Assembly (NCBI RefSeq): GCF_021442025.1
Contig: NZ_CP090446.1
Coordinates: forward strand, 744,001-808,000
Length of the DNA: 64,000 nt
Origin: Sphingobacterium sp. SRCM116780
GTDB taxonomy: Bacteria; Bacteroidota; Bacteroidia; Sphingobacteriales; Sphingobacteriaceae
Direction of reading: 5' to 3'
Position 1 is the first letter of the stretch, and each line of letters opens with the position of its first letter. The translations under genes were made by a program, and so were the position numbers. Below the pieces are notes generated by a model. The model had not been told where the DNA came from. It saw only the letters and a program-made list of their open reading frames with translations, and ran no database searches. Shown here piece after piece: positions 25,206 through 33,098 of this stretch.

Positions 25206-26968
25206 TGAACAATACTGGAATAATTATTTTGGCAGCAGGTAATTCCTCTCGCTTAGGTACTGCAAAACAATTGTTGCCATTCGAAGGAAAATCTTTACTG
25301 CTGCATACGGTTGAACAAGCATTAGCCAGTCAACCTGCTGTAGTCATCGTTGTAGTAGGAGCAAATCAAGCGGATATCGTGCCCTCATTAGCGAATCAAC
25401 CTATTTCCATATGCTACAATGAGGAGTGGTCTTCAGGCATGGCATCTTCTATCCGAAAAGCGGTACAGCAATTAATAACGGAACACCCATCTGTGGAGAA
25501 CTGTATTTTATCTGTCTGCGATCAGCCGTATTTAAATACAGCCATTTTCAATCAATTATTGGCTACTTATTCGACTTCAGAGAAAGAAATCGTTGCTTCG
25601 GATTATGGAACTGCAATTGGTGTTCCAGTACTATTTGGTCAAAACTATTTTCAGACACTTTTGTCACTTGAAGGAGAGAACGGAGCAAAAATAGTACTGA
25701 AAAATAATATGCATGATGTGGCTATCATCTCCTTTGAGAAAGGGGTAATTGATATCGATGAACCAGAAGATATGACGCATTTGATCACGCAAATGATTAC
25801 TGTATCTGAAGCACAGGATATCATCAAAGCAAACTGTCAACTGGAACATAAAGGGATAGAGAAGATTGGAAACGTTGCAGGATATGTCGTGGCAGAGTCC
25901 ATTGTAGCTACGCTGGATATTCCCAATTATGTGCAATCTTCCATGGATGGATATGCCATCAAATTCGAAGATCGCTATAAAACGTTGACCGTTGTTGATG
26001 AAATGCCCGCAGGTCGACAAACAGCTATACAGTTGACAAGTGGACAAGCTGTGCGCGTGTTTACTGGTGCGCCGTTACCCGAAAATGCAGATACTGTGGT
26101 GATGCAGGAAAAAGTCATCCGCGAAGGAGATAACATAACAATTGATGCAGATGATCTTGTAGCAGGGATGCATGTTCGTCAAAAAGGGAGTGAGGTAAAA
26201 AAGGACTCTTTGGCTTTGGAAGTGGGTACTGTATTGACAGCGGCGGCTATCGGATTTTTGGCAGGTATCGGTTGCGAAGAGGTTGTGATATTTAAAGCTC
26301 CTAAAGTTGCAATTATTGTGACAGGTGATGAGTTGCAGGAAGTGGGAAAACCTCTTACATTCGGACAGGTGTATGAATCAAATTCCTGGCAGCTACAAGC
26401 GGCTTTACAGCAAGCTGGAGTTCAGGAGTTTTCTCTATACCGATGTGAGGATGATCGGGAAAAATTAAATCATGTCCTAAAAGAAGCATTGCAGACGGCT
26501 GATATCGTGCTGCTGGTTGGGGGTGTAAGTGTTGGCGATTATGATTTTGTTGTGCAAACCACTCTCGCACAACAGGTGCAGCCACACTTCCATAAAGTAA
26601 AACAGAAACCTGGAAAACCATTGTTTTTCGGGACAAAAGGTAAACAAATGATTTTTGGTTTACCTGGTAATCCTTCATCAGCGCTGACTTGTTTTTATTT
26701 GTATGTCCTTCCTGCAATCGACCATATTCTACATAGACCAAATTCGTTAATAACGGTTTCGGCAATCTCAACAGTTGATTATAGTAAAAATAAAGGGCTG
26801 ACACATTTTATTAAAGCAGAATTGAAAGCAGGTGAAGTAATACCATTACATGCGCAAGAATCTTATCGATTGCATTCGTATGCACAGGCGAACTGCCTCA
26901 TGGTACTAGATGAAACTTCATCAGGATGTCAAGTTGGGGATGAAGTTGAGGTTATTTTGTTACCCTAA
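25205..26968 (+). CDS. Fusion of MocA-like nucleotidyltransferase and MoeA molybdotransferase
   Basis: Bifunctional Moco enzyme. Residues of about 1-195 are a MobA/MocA-type NTP transferase (IIILAAGNSSRLGTAKQLLP near 6-25; CDQPYL; DIDEPEDM); residues of about 200-587 are MoeA (domains with ANCLMVLDE at the end, GGVSVGDYDFV and GLPGNPSSALTCFY). MoeA inserts molybdate into adenylylated molybdopterin and MocA adds CMP to make the cytosine dinucleotide cofactor used by PaoABC. In E. coli these are separate proteins. The N-terminal domain could in principle act as MobA (GMP), but MocA better fits the Pao context. Confidence 0.88.
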   Translation: MNNTGIIILAAGNSSRLGTAKQLLPFEGKSLLLHTVEQALASQPAVVIVVVGANQADIVPSLANQPISICYNEEWSSGMASSIRKAVQQLITEHPSVENCILSVCDQPYLNTAIFNQLLATYSTSEKEIVASDYGTAIGVPVLFGQNYFQTLLSLEGENGAKIVLKNNMHDVAIISFEKGVIDIDEPEDMTHLITQMITVSEAQDIIKANCQLEHKGIEKIGNVAGYVVAESIVATLDIPNYVQSSMDGYAIKFEDRYKTLTVVDEMPAGRQTAIQLTSGQAVRVFTGAPLPENADTVVMQEKVIREGDNITIDADDLVAGMHVRQKGSEVKKDSLALEVGTVLTAAAIGFLAGIGCEEVVIFKAPKVAIIVTGDELQEVGKPLTFGQVYESNSWQLQAALQQAGVQEFSLYRCEDDREKLNHVLKEALQTADIVLLVGGVSVGDYDFVVQTTLAQQVQPHFHKVKQKPGKPLFFGTKGKQMIFGLPGNPSSALTCFYLYVLPAIDHILHRPNSLITVSAISTVDYSKNKGLTHFIKAELKAGEVIPLHAQESYRLHSYAQANCLMVLDETSSGCQVGDEVEVILLP

Positions 26969-26974
26969 AGATCA

Positions 26975-27709
26975 ATGGAGACAGAAATTTTTTATAGTAT
27001 ACTTTTTATAGTCGCCTTTTTATATGCATCTGTGGGTCATGGTGGAGCAAGTGGCTATTTGGCTTTGATGGCTTTATATGGTATTGCCCCTCAAGAAATG
27101 AAACCAACTGCACTCTTGCTGAATTTATTTGTATCGCTCACTTCATTTATCCAGTATTATCGAGGCAATCATTTTAAAAAGGATATTTTCATTCCCATAG
27201 CACTGGCATCGATTCCATTTGCATTTCTAGGAGGTATGCTGACCATCGACGATCATCTGTATAAAAAAATATTAGGAGTTTTGTTGTTGTTACCTATCAT
27301 TCGCTTTTTCTTTTTTAAGAATGTGGAGGATGATCGTTTGATTCCCTCCGTACGCTGGTTATCGGTGCTAATAGGGGCAATAATTGGACTGTTGTCGGGA
27401 ATGATTGGGATAGGTGGAGGAATTATCTTGTCGCCGATATTGATCCTGCTATTATGGACCAATCAAAAACAAACGGCAGCCATCAGTGCAGCTTTTATCT
27501 TTGTCAATTCTTTGGCTGGATTAGGAGGAATGTTGACGCAAGGTATCTCGTTGACATCCCATATGGTCGTGTATATTGTTATCGCATTTTGTGGAGGTCT
27601 GTTAGGATCTTACCTGGGATCAAAAAAGTTCAATCAGGAGGTATTGAAATATGTTCTAGCAACAGTACTATTGGTCGCGGCGTATAAGCTTCTTTTTACC
27701 GCAGCTTAA
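26975..27709 (+). CDS. TSUP-family permease (TauE/SafE-like)
   Basis: Inner-membrane transporter. The 244 residues comprise about eight hydrophobic segments in two similar halves, with the characteristic GHGGASGYLALMALYG and GIGGGIILSPILILL motifs. TSUP proteins move sulfite or other small anions. Its place in the middle of the Moco operon, 6 bp after the mocA-moeA fusion, suggests anion traffic connected to the cofactor, for example molybdate or sulfur-oxyanion transport, but this is a guess. Confidence 0.85.
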   Translation: METEIFYSILFIVAFLYASVGHGGASGYLALMALYGIAPQEMKPTALLLNLFVSLTSFIQYYRGNHFKKDIFIPIALASIPFAFLGGMLTIDDHLYKKILGVLLLLPIIRFFFFKNVEDDRLIPSVRWLSVLIGAIIGLLSGMIGIGGGIILSPILILLLWTNQKQTAAISAAFIFVNSLAGLGGMLTQGISLTSHMVVYIVIAFCGGLLGSYLGSKKFNQEVLKYVLATVLLVAAYKLLFTAA

Positions 27710-27785
27710 GCTACATGATAAAAAAACTCAGAAGGAATTTAGTAATTTTATGATGGTATAACGGGTTATATAAAAAAATAGGAAG

Positions 27786-28013
27786 ATGAAGATTAAGGTG
27801 CTTGCATTTGGACCACTTTTAGATATGATGGATCGTGAATTATTTGTGGAAGCGAGTGATACGAAGGCTTTGTTAGATACCCTTGTGAAACGGTTTCCTG
27901 CAATTGCAGATCGAAAAATTGCAGTAGCGGTTAATGGAAAAGTTGCCAACGAAACAATGGTCTTAAGGGATCAGGATACTGTAGCACTTTTACCCCCTTA
28001 TTCTGGAGGTTAA
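27786..28013 (+). CDS. moaD: Molybdopterin synthase small subunit (sulfur carrier)
   Basis: Ubiquitin-like sulfur carrier of 75 residues. After adenylation and thiocarboxylation at its C-terminal Gly-Gly it donates sulfur to cyclic pyranopterin in complex with MoaE. The sequence ends DTVALLPPYSGG, the exact family ending. The start ATG is at 27786, 76 bp after the TSUP gene. It is followed immediately by the MoeB-like gene that would activate it. Confidence 0.93.
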   Translation: MKIKVLAFGPLLDMMDRELFVEASDTKALLDTLVKRFPAIADRKIAVAVNGKVANETMVLRDQDTVALLPPYSGG

Positions 28014-28014
28014 T

Positions 28015-29139
28015 ATGCAGTGGAATCCGCGATACGAAAGACATTATAGTTTACCTGGATTTGGATCTGAGTCACAGGAAAAATTGGCGCTCTCCAAAGT
28101 GTTGGTAATTGGGGCAGGAGGGCTTGGTTGCCCTGTTTTGCAATATTTAGCGGCATCTGGTGTTGGAAGGATTGGCGTAGTGGATTTTGATGTGATCCAA
28201 TTGAGTAATCTACAGCGTCAGCCACTTTACACAACAGCAACTGTTGGTCAATTAAAGACGGAAGTTGCGGTAGAACGAATCCGATTGATTAATCCTGACA
28301 TTCAAATAATCGAGTACCCCATTCGCTTGGATCAAGATAATGCACATGATATCTTACAGGAATATGATATTGTCGTGGATTGTACGGATAATTTCTCTGT
28401 GCGCTATCTCATAAATGACTACTGTGTCCTGTTGCAAAAACCGCTTGTCTTTGCTGCAATTTACCAATACGAAGGACAGGTAGCCATATTCAATGTAAAG
28501 GATGATCAGGGAATTGCTTGTAATTACAGAGACCTTTTTCCTGAGGTGCCTCGTGCAGAGGAGGCTCCTAATTGTGTCGATAATGGTGTATTGGGCGTAT
28601 TGCCAGGGTTAATTGGTCTGATGCAGGCTACGGAAGTCATCAAGTTAATCACACACATTGGAGAACCTTTAGTGAACAAATTAATGATTTTCAATTTGCT
28701 TACTTATCAGTCGATGATCCTAGAGATCACGCACAATTCAACCGTTTCCATCGTTGATCCCCGTGAAATAAACACCCGTATAGACGCTTTAGATCACTTC
28801 TATTTGACAGATGAAAGAAAAACCACTATTCAGGAAGAAATAGCAATGATAACGGTCCATGAAATCGAACAGTTTGTTCATGAACCTACAGTATGTGTAT
28901 TGGATGTACGTGAAATTCATGAACGACCTGAATTTCCGCTTACCCATCATGCAATGCCACTTTCTATTTTACCCAATCATTTGGATGAATTAACGGCAGC
29001 ACATATTATTGTTGTTTGCCAAAGTGGTCAACGAAGCTTACAGGCAGGGAAAATTCTAAAAAAATATTTTGGAAATCAAAAAAGAATCAGTCATCTTGAA
29101 GGTGGTATAATGGGGTATTTAAATTATAGTAAAGCATAA
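28015..29139 (+). CDS. moeB: MoeB/ThiF-type adenylyltransferase with C-terminal rhodanese domain
   Basis: Activates the MoaD C-terminus with ATP and probably delivers sulfur. The 374 residues contain the ThiF/MoeB fold (nucleotide motif VIGAGGLGCPVLQYLAASG near 27-45, VVDFDVIQLSNLQRQ near 56-70, DCTDNFSVRYL) and a rhodanese domain (about 275-374) with active loop CQSGQRS. E. coli MoeB is shorter and lacks rhodanese; the fused form resembles eukaryotic MOCS3/Uba4. The usual zinc Cys pairs are not evident, only isolated Cys. Starts 2 bp after the moaD stop. Confidence 0.9.
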   Translation: MQWNPRYERHYSLPGFGSESQEKLALSKVLVIGAGGLGCPVLQYLAASGVGRIGVVDFDVIQLSNLQRQPLYTTATVGQLKTEVAVERIRLINPDIQIIEYPIRLDQDNAHDILQEYDIVVDCTDNFSVRYLINDYCVLLQKPLVFAAIYQYEGQVAIFNVKDDQGIACNYRDLFPEVPRAEEAPNCVDNGVLGVLPGLIGLMQATEVIKLITHIGEPLVNKLMIFNLLTYQSMILEITHNSTVSIVDPREINTRIDALDHFYLTDERKTTIQEEIAMITVHEIEQFVHEPTVCVLDVREIHERPEFPLTHHAMPLSILPNHLDELTAAHIIVVCQSGQRSLQAGKILKKYFGNQKRISHLEGGIMGYLNYSKA

Positions 29140-29143
29140 AACC

Positions 29144-29572
29144 GTGAAGAATATATTTGTTGATGGAGCGATATCGCCCGACCAAATTGCTGCAAGCATT
29201 TCAAAACATGCACAGAAAACGGATATTGGGGCACATGCACTTTTTTTGGGACAAGTAAGAGCTGATGAGGTAGACGATCGTCGCGTATCGGCTATTCTGT
29301 ATACTGCTTATGAGGAAATGGCTTTGGAAAAGATGCATACCATACGCGAACATGTGTTTGCGAAGTATGACTTAATCTGCATGCATGTATACCACAGTTT
29401 GGGAGAAGTGCAAACCGGACAACTCTGTTTATTTGTGTTTGTTTCTTCCAAACATAGACGTGATGCCCAAGAGGCTTGTAAAGAACTTGTTGAGCAGATT
29501 AAGAAAGAGTTACCCATCTGGGGTAAGGAACTCTTTGAAGACAATACACATCAATGGAAAAAAAATAATTAG
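29144..29572 (+). CDS. moaE: Molybdopterin synthase catalytic subunit
   Basis: Large subunit of molybdopterin synthase, converting cyclic pyranopterin monophosphate to molybdopterin with MoaD thiocarboxylate. The 142 residues match the family (about 150) with GAHALFLGQVRADE near 28-41, YEEMALEKM and a C-terminal ELPIWGKELFED that normally reads ..PIWKKE. The start is a GTG at 29144, 4 bp after the moeB stop. The last Lys-rich residues lie 1 base from the next start. Confidence 0.92.
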   Translation: MKNIFVDGAISPDQIAASISKHAQKTDIGAHALFLGQVRADEVDDRRVSAILYTAYEEMALEKMHTIREHVFAKYDLICMHVYHSLGEVQTGQLCLFVFVSSKHRRDAQEACKELVEQIKKELPIWGKELFEDNTHQWKKNN

Positions 29573-29573
29573 C

Positions 29574-30488
29574 ATGGTCAATATTACTTATAAAAACTAT
29601 ACACTACGTAAGGCTATTGCTACAGCCACAGTGATGACTTCGGATGAGGCAACAATAGAGGCGATAAAACAACATAAAGTTCCAAAAGGCAATGTGTATG
29701 ATTTTGCTCGGGCAGCGACATTTCTAGCGATTAAAAAGACCAGTGATCTGATTCCCGACTGTCATCCTTTACCTATCGAGTATGCAAAGGTCGATTTTCA
29801 TATCGAAGGACTTGATATTGTCATCACTGTAGAAGTACATACGATTTACAAGACTGGGGTAGAGGTGGAAGCCATGCATGGTGCTTCAGTGGCGGCATTA
29901 GTTTTATATGATATGTTAAAACCTATTGATAAAAAAGTCGAAATAGGATCCATTCGATTGTTGCATAAAGAAGGAGGCAAAAGTAGTATTGAAACAGCAA
30001 GTAAACACACATCGCTTCAAGCGGCTGTCATTGTTTGTAGTGATTCTATTCATGCCGATGAGAAAAAAGATCGCTCTGGTTTAGTGTTAAAAGAGCTTTT
30101 GGAAGAACAAGGGATAACGGTGGTTCATTATGAAGTGATTCCAGATGATATTGACGCGATTCAAAAGCAATTGCTATCCGCTAAAGAAAAGGCTATTGAT
30201 ATCCTTTTGTATACTGGAGGAACGGGTGTTTCTGATCGGGATGTTACACCAGAGGCTGTTTTACCTTTTTTGACTAAACCGTTGCCAGGTGTTATGGAAA
30301 TTGCACGGCAGTATGGTCAGCAATTTGTACCAACAGCCATGCTAAGCAGAGCTGTTGCCGGTCTTTCTGACCAAATGTTGGTCTTGACTCTTCCAGGATC
30401 TACGAATGCGGTTAAGGAAAATATGAAAGCTTTATTTCCACAGATCCTTCATGTATTTCCAGTGAAAGACAATAAAGGACACGATTAA
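29574..30488 (+). CDS. Fusion of MoaC and MoaB/MogA
   Basis: Bifunctional Moco enzyme of 304 residues. The first part (about 1-145) is MoaC, the cyclic pyranopterin monophosphate synthase; key residues lie in EAMHGASVAALVLYDMLK, which carries the Asp and Lys of the active site. The second (about 150-304) is a MoaB/MogA adenylyltransferase (TGGTGVSDRDVTPEAV, GSTNAVKENM). The real start is the ATG at 29574, one base after the moaE stop; longer upstream frame codons overlap moaE. The stop lies inside the terminator hairpin shared with the convergent cysteine desulfurase gene. Confidence 0.92.
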   Translation: MVNITYKNYTLRKAIATATVMTSDEATIEAIKQHKVPKGNVYDFARAATFLAIKKTSDLIPDCHPLPIEYAKVDFHIEGLDIVITVEVHTIYKTGVEVEAMHGASVAALVLYDMLKPIDKKVEIGSIRLLHKEGGKSSIETASKHTSLQAAVIVCSDSIHADEKKDRSGLVLKELLEEQGITVVHYEVIPDDIDAIQKQLLSAKEKAIDILLYTGGTGVSDRDVTPEAVLPFLTKPLPGVMEIARQYGQQFVPTAMLSRAVAGLSDQMLVLTLPGSTNAVKENMKALFPQILHVFPVKDNKGHD

Positions 30489-30504
30489 ACGGTCCTTTAT
30501 TGTC
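30468..30504. terminator. Terminator overlapping the ends of two convergent genes
   Basis: GACAATAAAGGAC (30468-30480) and GTCCTTTATTGTC (30492-30504) form a 13-bp perfect stem. Its left arm is coding for MoaCB and its right arm for the cysteine desulfurase; the two stop codons lie in or near the loop. Confidence 0.65.
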
Positions 30505-31627
30505 GAAGTTTTTTGACGATTTTTTCGACCATCTCAATGGTATAGTCGATTTCATCTGCGGTTGTAAATCTTCCTAAACTAAAGCGTATAGCGCTGAGAC
30601 TATAAGTGTCTGCCAATCCCATAGCTTTCAGGACATGAGATGGTCTGTTGGTAATTGAGGAGCATGCCGACCCACTGGATACAGCAATATTTCCCAATGC
30701 CAATAGCAATTGCTGCGATTGCACACCTGGAAAACATAGATTTGTTGTATTGTGTATTCTTTTTTCCAAATGTCCATGGAGAAAAACAGCATCAATTTTT
30801 AGTAAGGATGTTTCTAGATGATCTCTTAAAGATCTAACTCGTTGCGTTTCAGTTGCCATTTCTTTTTCGGCTATCTCGGCAGCCTTTCCAAGCGCAATGA
30901 TTCCAGGGACGTTCAATGTTCCACTTCTTACTCCATTTTGTTGTTTTCCACCATGCAAAAGTGGGCTTAAATTTTCAACATCGGGATTTATATACAAGGC
31001 ACCTATACCTTTAGGACCATAAAACTTATGGGCTGAAAGAGGCATCAGATCAATTCCCATTTTTTTGACAGCAATAGGTATTTTACCTACCGCTTGGGTT
31101 GCATCGCATAACAGCCAAGCACCGGTTTTATGCACGATATCGGCAATTGTTTGTATATCTTGTATGACTCCGGTTTCATTATTGACCAACATGATACAGA
31201 CAAGTAGCGTTTCTGCATGTATACTCGCCTGCAGTACGTCTGGATCAATAAGTCCATCAGCAGATACCGGAAGATAAGTAACATCATAATCCTTATTTTC
31301 CAAAAATCGACAACAGTCCAATACTGCCTCATGCTCCGTTGATGCACAAACAATATGTTTACGCCCCTTATTTTGAATCCCTTTTATAGCGAGATTAATG
31401 GCTTCTGTTGCTCCCGATGTAAAAATAAGATCAGCTGGCCTGCAACCCACGAGATGAGCTAAATCTTGTTGTGCAAATTCGATTTGTTCCTGCACTTGCA
31501 TGCCGAATAAGTGGGGACTGTTCGGATTGGCATATTGATACTTAAAATACGGTAACATCGTTTCCAGTACCCGATCGTCCACTGCTGTTGTCGCATTATT
31601 ATCCAGATATACGAATGGTGATTGCAT
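30497..31627 (-). CDS. Cysteine desulfurase (NifS/IscS-like)
   Basis: PLP enzyme that takes sulfur from cysteine as a persulfide. The 376 residues contain the PLP Lys in SAHKFYGPKG (near 200), the His of STEHEAVLD and the catalytic Cys in SSGSACSS (near 325). It is NifS/IscS class rather than SufS. Convergent with the Moco operon, it is probably the sulfur source for MoeB rhodanese/MoaD or for XdhC-guided sulfuration, as known for NifS-like partners of XdhC. General Fe-S assembly cannot be excluded. Confidence 0.92.
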   Translation of the reverse strand: MQSPFVYLDNNATTAVDDRVLETMLPYFKYQYANPNSPHLFGMQVQEQIEFAQQDLAHLVGCRPADLIFTSGATEAINLAIKGIQNKGRKHIVCASTEHEAVLDCCRFLENKDYDVTYLPVSADGLIDPDVLQASIHAETLLVCIMLVNNETGVIQDIQTIADIVHKTGAWLLCDATQAVGKIPIAVKKMGIDLMPLSAHKFYGPKGIGALYINPDVENLSPLLHGGKQQNGVRSGTLNVPGIIALGKAAEIAEKEMATETQRVRSLRDHLETSLLKIDAVFLHGHLEKRIHNTTNLCFPGVQSQQLLLALGNIAVSSGSACSSITNRPSHVLKAMGLADTYSLSAIRFSLGRFTTADEIDYTIEMVEKIVKKLRQ

Positions 31628-31918
31628 AGGTTAAATGTACTGATTTAAGTTGACTCGGTGATCTTCAAAACACGTGTTTATGATACAAATTGGTATACAT
31701 ATTACGGAATTGTCTACCCAAATTACTGATTCCTATGCCTTCATAAAAAAAAGCCAAGTTATTATCTTATTTTAGGATGATCATCATTGTGCTGTTGATG
31801 TTCTGACTAATGGGATCTAAAGATAATTTTTAAGATCATATGGCTTTAAAAAACAGGCTATTGCGGATCAAATAAAACTTGTTATAATAGGTTATACAAC
31901 TACTAACAATAAACGATT
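31628..31918. other. Divergent intergenic region of two Mo-related units
   Basis: About 290 bp between the desulfurase and the IorA-like gene. CTTGTTATAATAGG near 31880 resembles a general -10 region upstream of the second hydroxylase operon. No other structure was recognised. Confidence 0.35.
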
Positions 31919-32383
31919 ATGGACACTATTCAAATCAATAAAAAGAAATATAAGGTAGATACAGATAAAGAAATGCCTCTTTTGTGGTTTTTGCGTGATG
32001 TTGTTGGATTGACAGGAACTAAATATGGATGTGGAGTTGCACAATGTGGAGCTTGTGTTGTTCACCTAGATGGAGAAGCTGTACGATCATGTGTCACCAA
32101 AGTAAAACGAGCGATAGGAAAAGAGGTCATCACCATAGAAGGTCTTTCGGAGCATGGTGATCATCCACTACAGCTTGCGTGGAAGGATGTCGATGTTCCG
32201 CAATGTGGTTATTGCCATGCCGGTCAGATCATGTCTGCAGCAGTACTGTTGCGCGAAAGACCAAATCCAACCGATCAAGATATTGATGATGCCATGACGG
32301 GTAATATTTGTCGTTGTGGTACTTACTCCCGTATTCGTACAGCAATCCATCATGCTGCTGATATCCAACGAAATAAGGGTTAA
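31919..32383 (+). CDS. IorA-like 2Fe-2S subunit of a molybdenum hydroxylase
   Basis: Electron-transfer subunit of an isoquinoline 1-oxidoreductase-type enzyme. The 154 residues carry both clusters: [21 protein letters not shown] and [12 protein letters not shown]...CRCGTY. No signal peptide is visible, but it may be exported bound to the Tat-dependent large subunit two genes down. Length is typical (about 150). It leads a three-gene unit with a cytochrome c and the catalytic subunit. Confidence 0.9.
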   Translation: MDTIQINKKKYKVDTDKEMPLLWFLRDVVGLTGTKYGCGVAQCGACVVHLDGEAVRSCVTKVKRAIGKEVITIEGLSEHGDHPLQLAWKDVDVPQCGYCHAGQIMSAAVLLRERPNPTDQDIDDAMTGNICRCGTYSRIRTAIHHAADIQRNKG

Positions 32384-32425
32384 ATATAGAATGAATCGCG
32401 ATATATACTTTATAAGATATAGCTA

Positions 32426-33067
32426 ATGAATATATTTAAAAGAAACCAAACCTTAGGTCAGTATAAACTACTCCTCACTTTAGGTGTTATTATGCTCGTT
32501 CTGACTGCCATCGTTTCGGCTTTTTCTTATGATACAAACTTAACACCTTCCGGTGACTTGAATCTTAAGGTGAAGAAAGATAGCATCAAATCGGTCGAAG
32601 CCTTTAAGAAGGTATACGCTGTACTTCAAAGTCCACGCTGTATGAACTGTCATCCAAGTGGCGATATTCCTTTACAGGGTGATAAAAGCAAATTGCACGC
32701 GATGTTTCCAAAGCGAGGACATGAAGGTAAGGGTATGTTGACCATGAAATGTGGTAATTGTCATCAAGATGAAAATACTGCTGGGTTGAAGACACCTCCA
32801 GGTAGCCCCAATTGGCATTTGCCTCCGGCGGATATGAAAATGGTATTCCAGGGGAAAAGTGCGTATGAATTGGCGAAACAGTTAGTGGATCGAAAACAAA
32901 ATGGGAATAAAGACCTGAAGGCATTAATCGCCCATGCAGATGATGGTTTAGTCAAATGGGGATGGGAACCTGGAGAGGGAAGAACATTACCACCAATAAG
33001 CCATGCAGCCTTTAAAGAGGCTTGGATTACTTGGTTGACGACAGGTGCCTATGCACCAACAAAATAA
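32426..33067 (+). CDS. Di-haem cytochrome c of the IorAB-like hydroxylase
   Basis: Probable periplasmic electron acceptor. The 213 residues have one N-terminal hydrophobic segment (about 12-35, LLLTLGVIMLVLTAIVSAF) and two CxxCH haem motifs, CMNCH and CGNCH, separated by about 40 residues. It is placed between the small and large hydroxylase subunits, so electrons from the Mo site could pass over the 2Fe-2S centres to the haems. Similar proteins are annotated as isoquinoline 1-oxidoreductase subunits by recall. The next start is 31 bp after its stop. Confidence 0.82.
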   Translation: MNIFKRNQTLGQYKLLLTLGVIMLVLTAIVSAFSYDTNLTPSGDLNLKVKKDSIKSVEAFKKVYAVLQSPRCMNCHPSGDIPLQGDKSKLHAMFPKRGHEGKGMLTMKCGNCHQDENTAGLKTPPGSPNWHLPPADMKMVFQGKSAYELAKQLVDRKQNGNKDLKALIAHADDGLVKWGWEPGEGRTLPPISHAAFKEAWITWLTTGAYAPTK

Positions 33068-33098
33068 GTATAATTATCATGAGAGAAAGTTACGCGCT

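Noticed and set aside
29385..29573. Longer N-terminal form of the MoaC-MoaB fusion
   Set aside because: The extra 63 residues are an out-of-frame reading of moaE; MoaC homology begins at the ATG at 29574.
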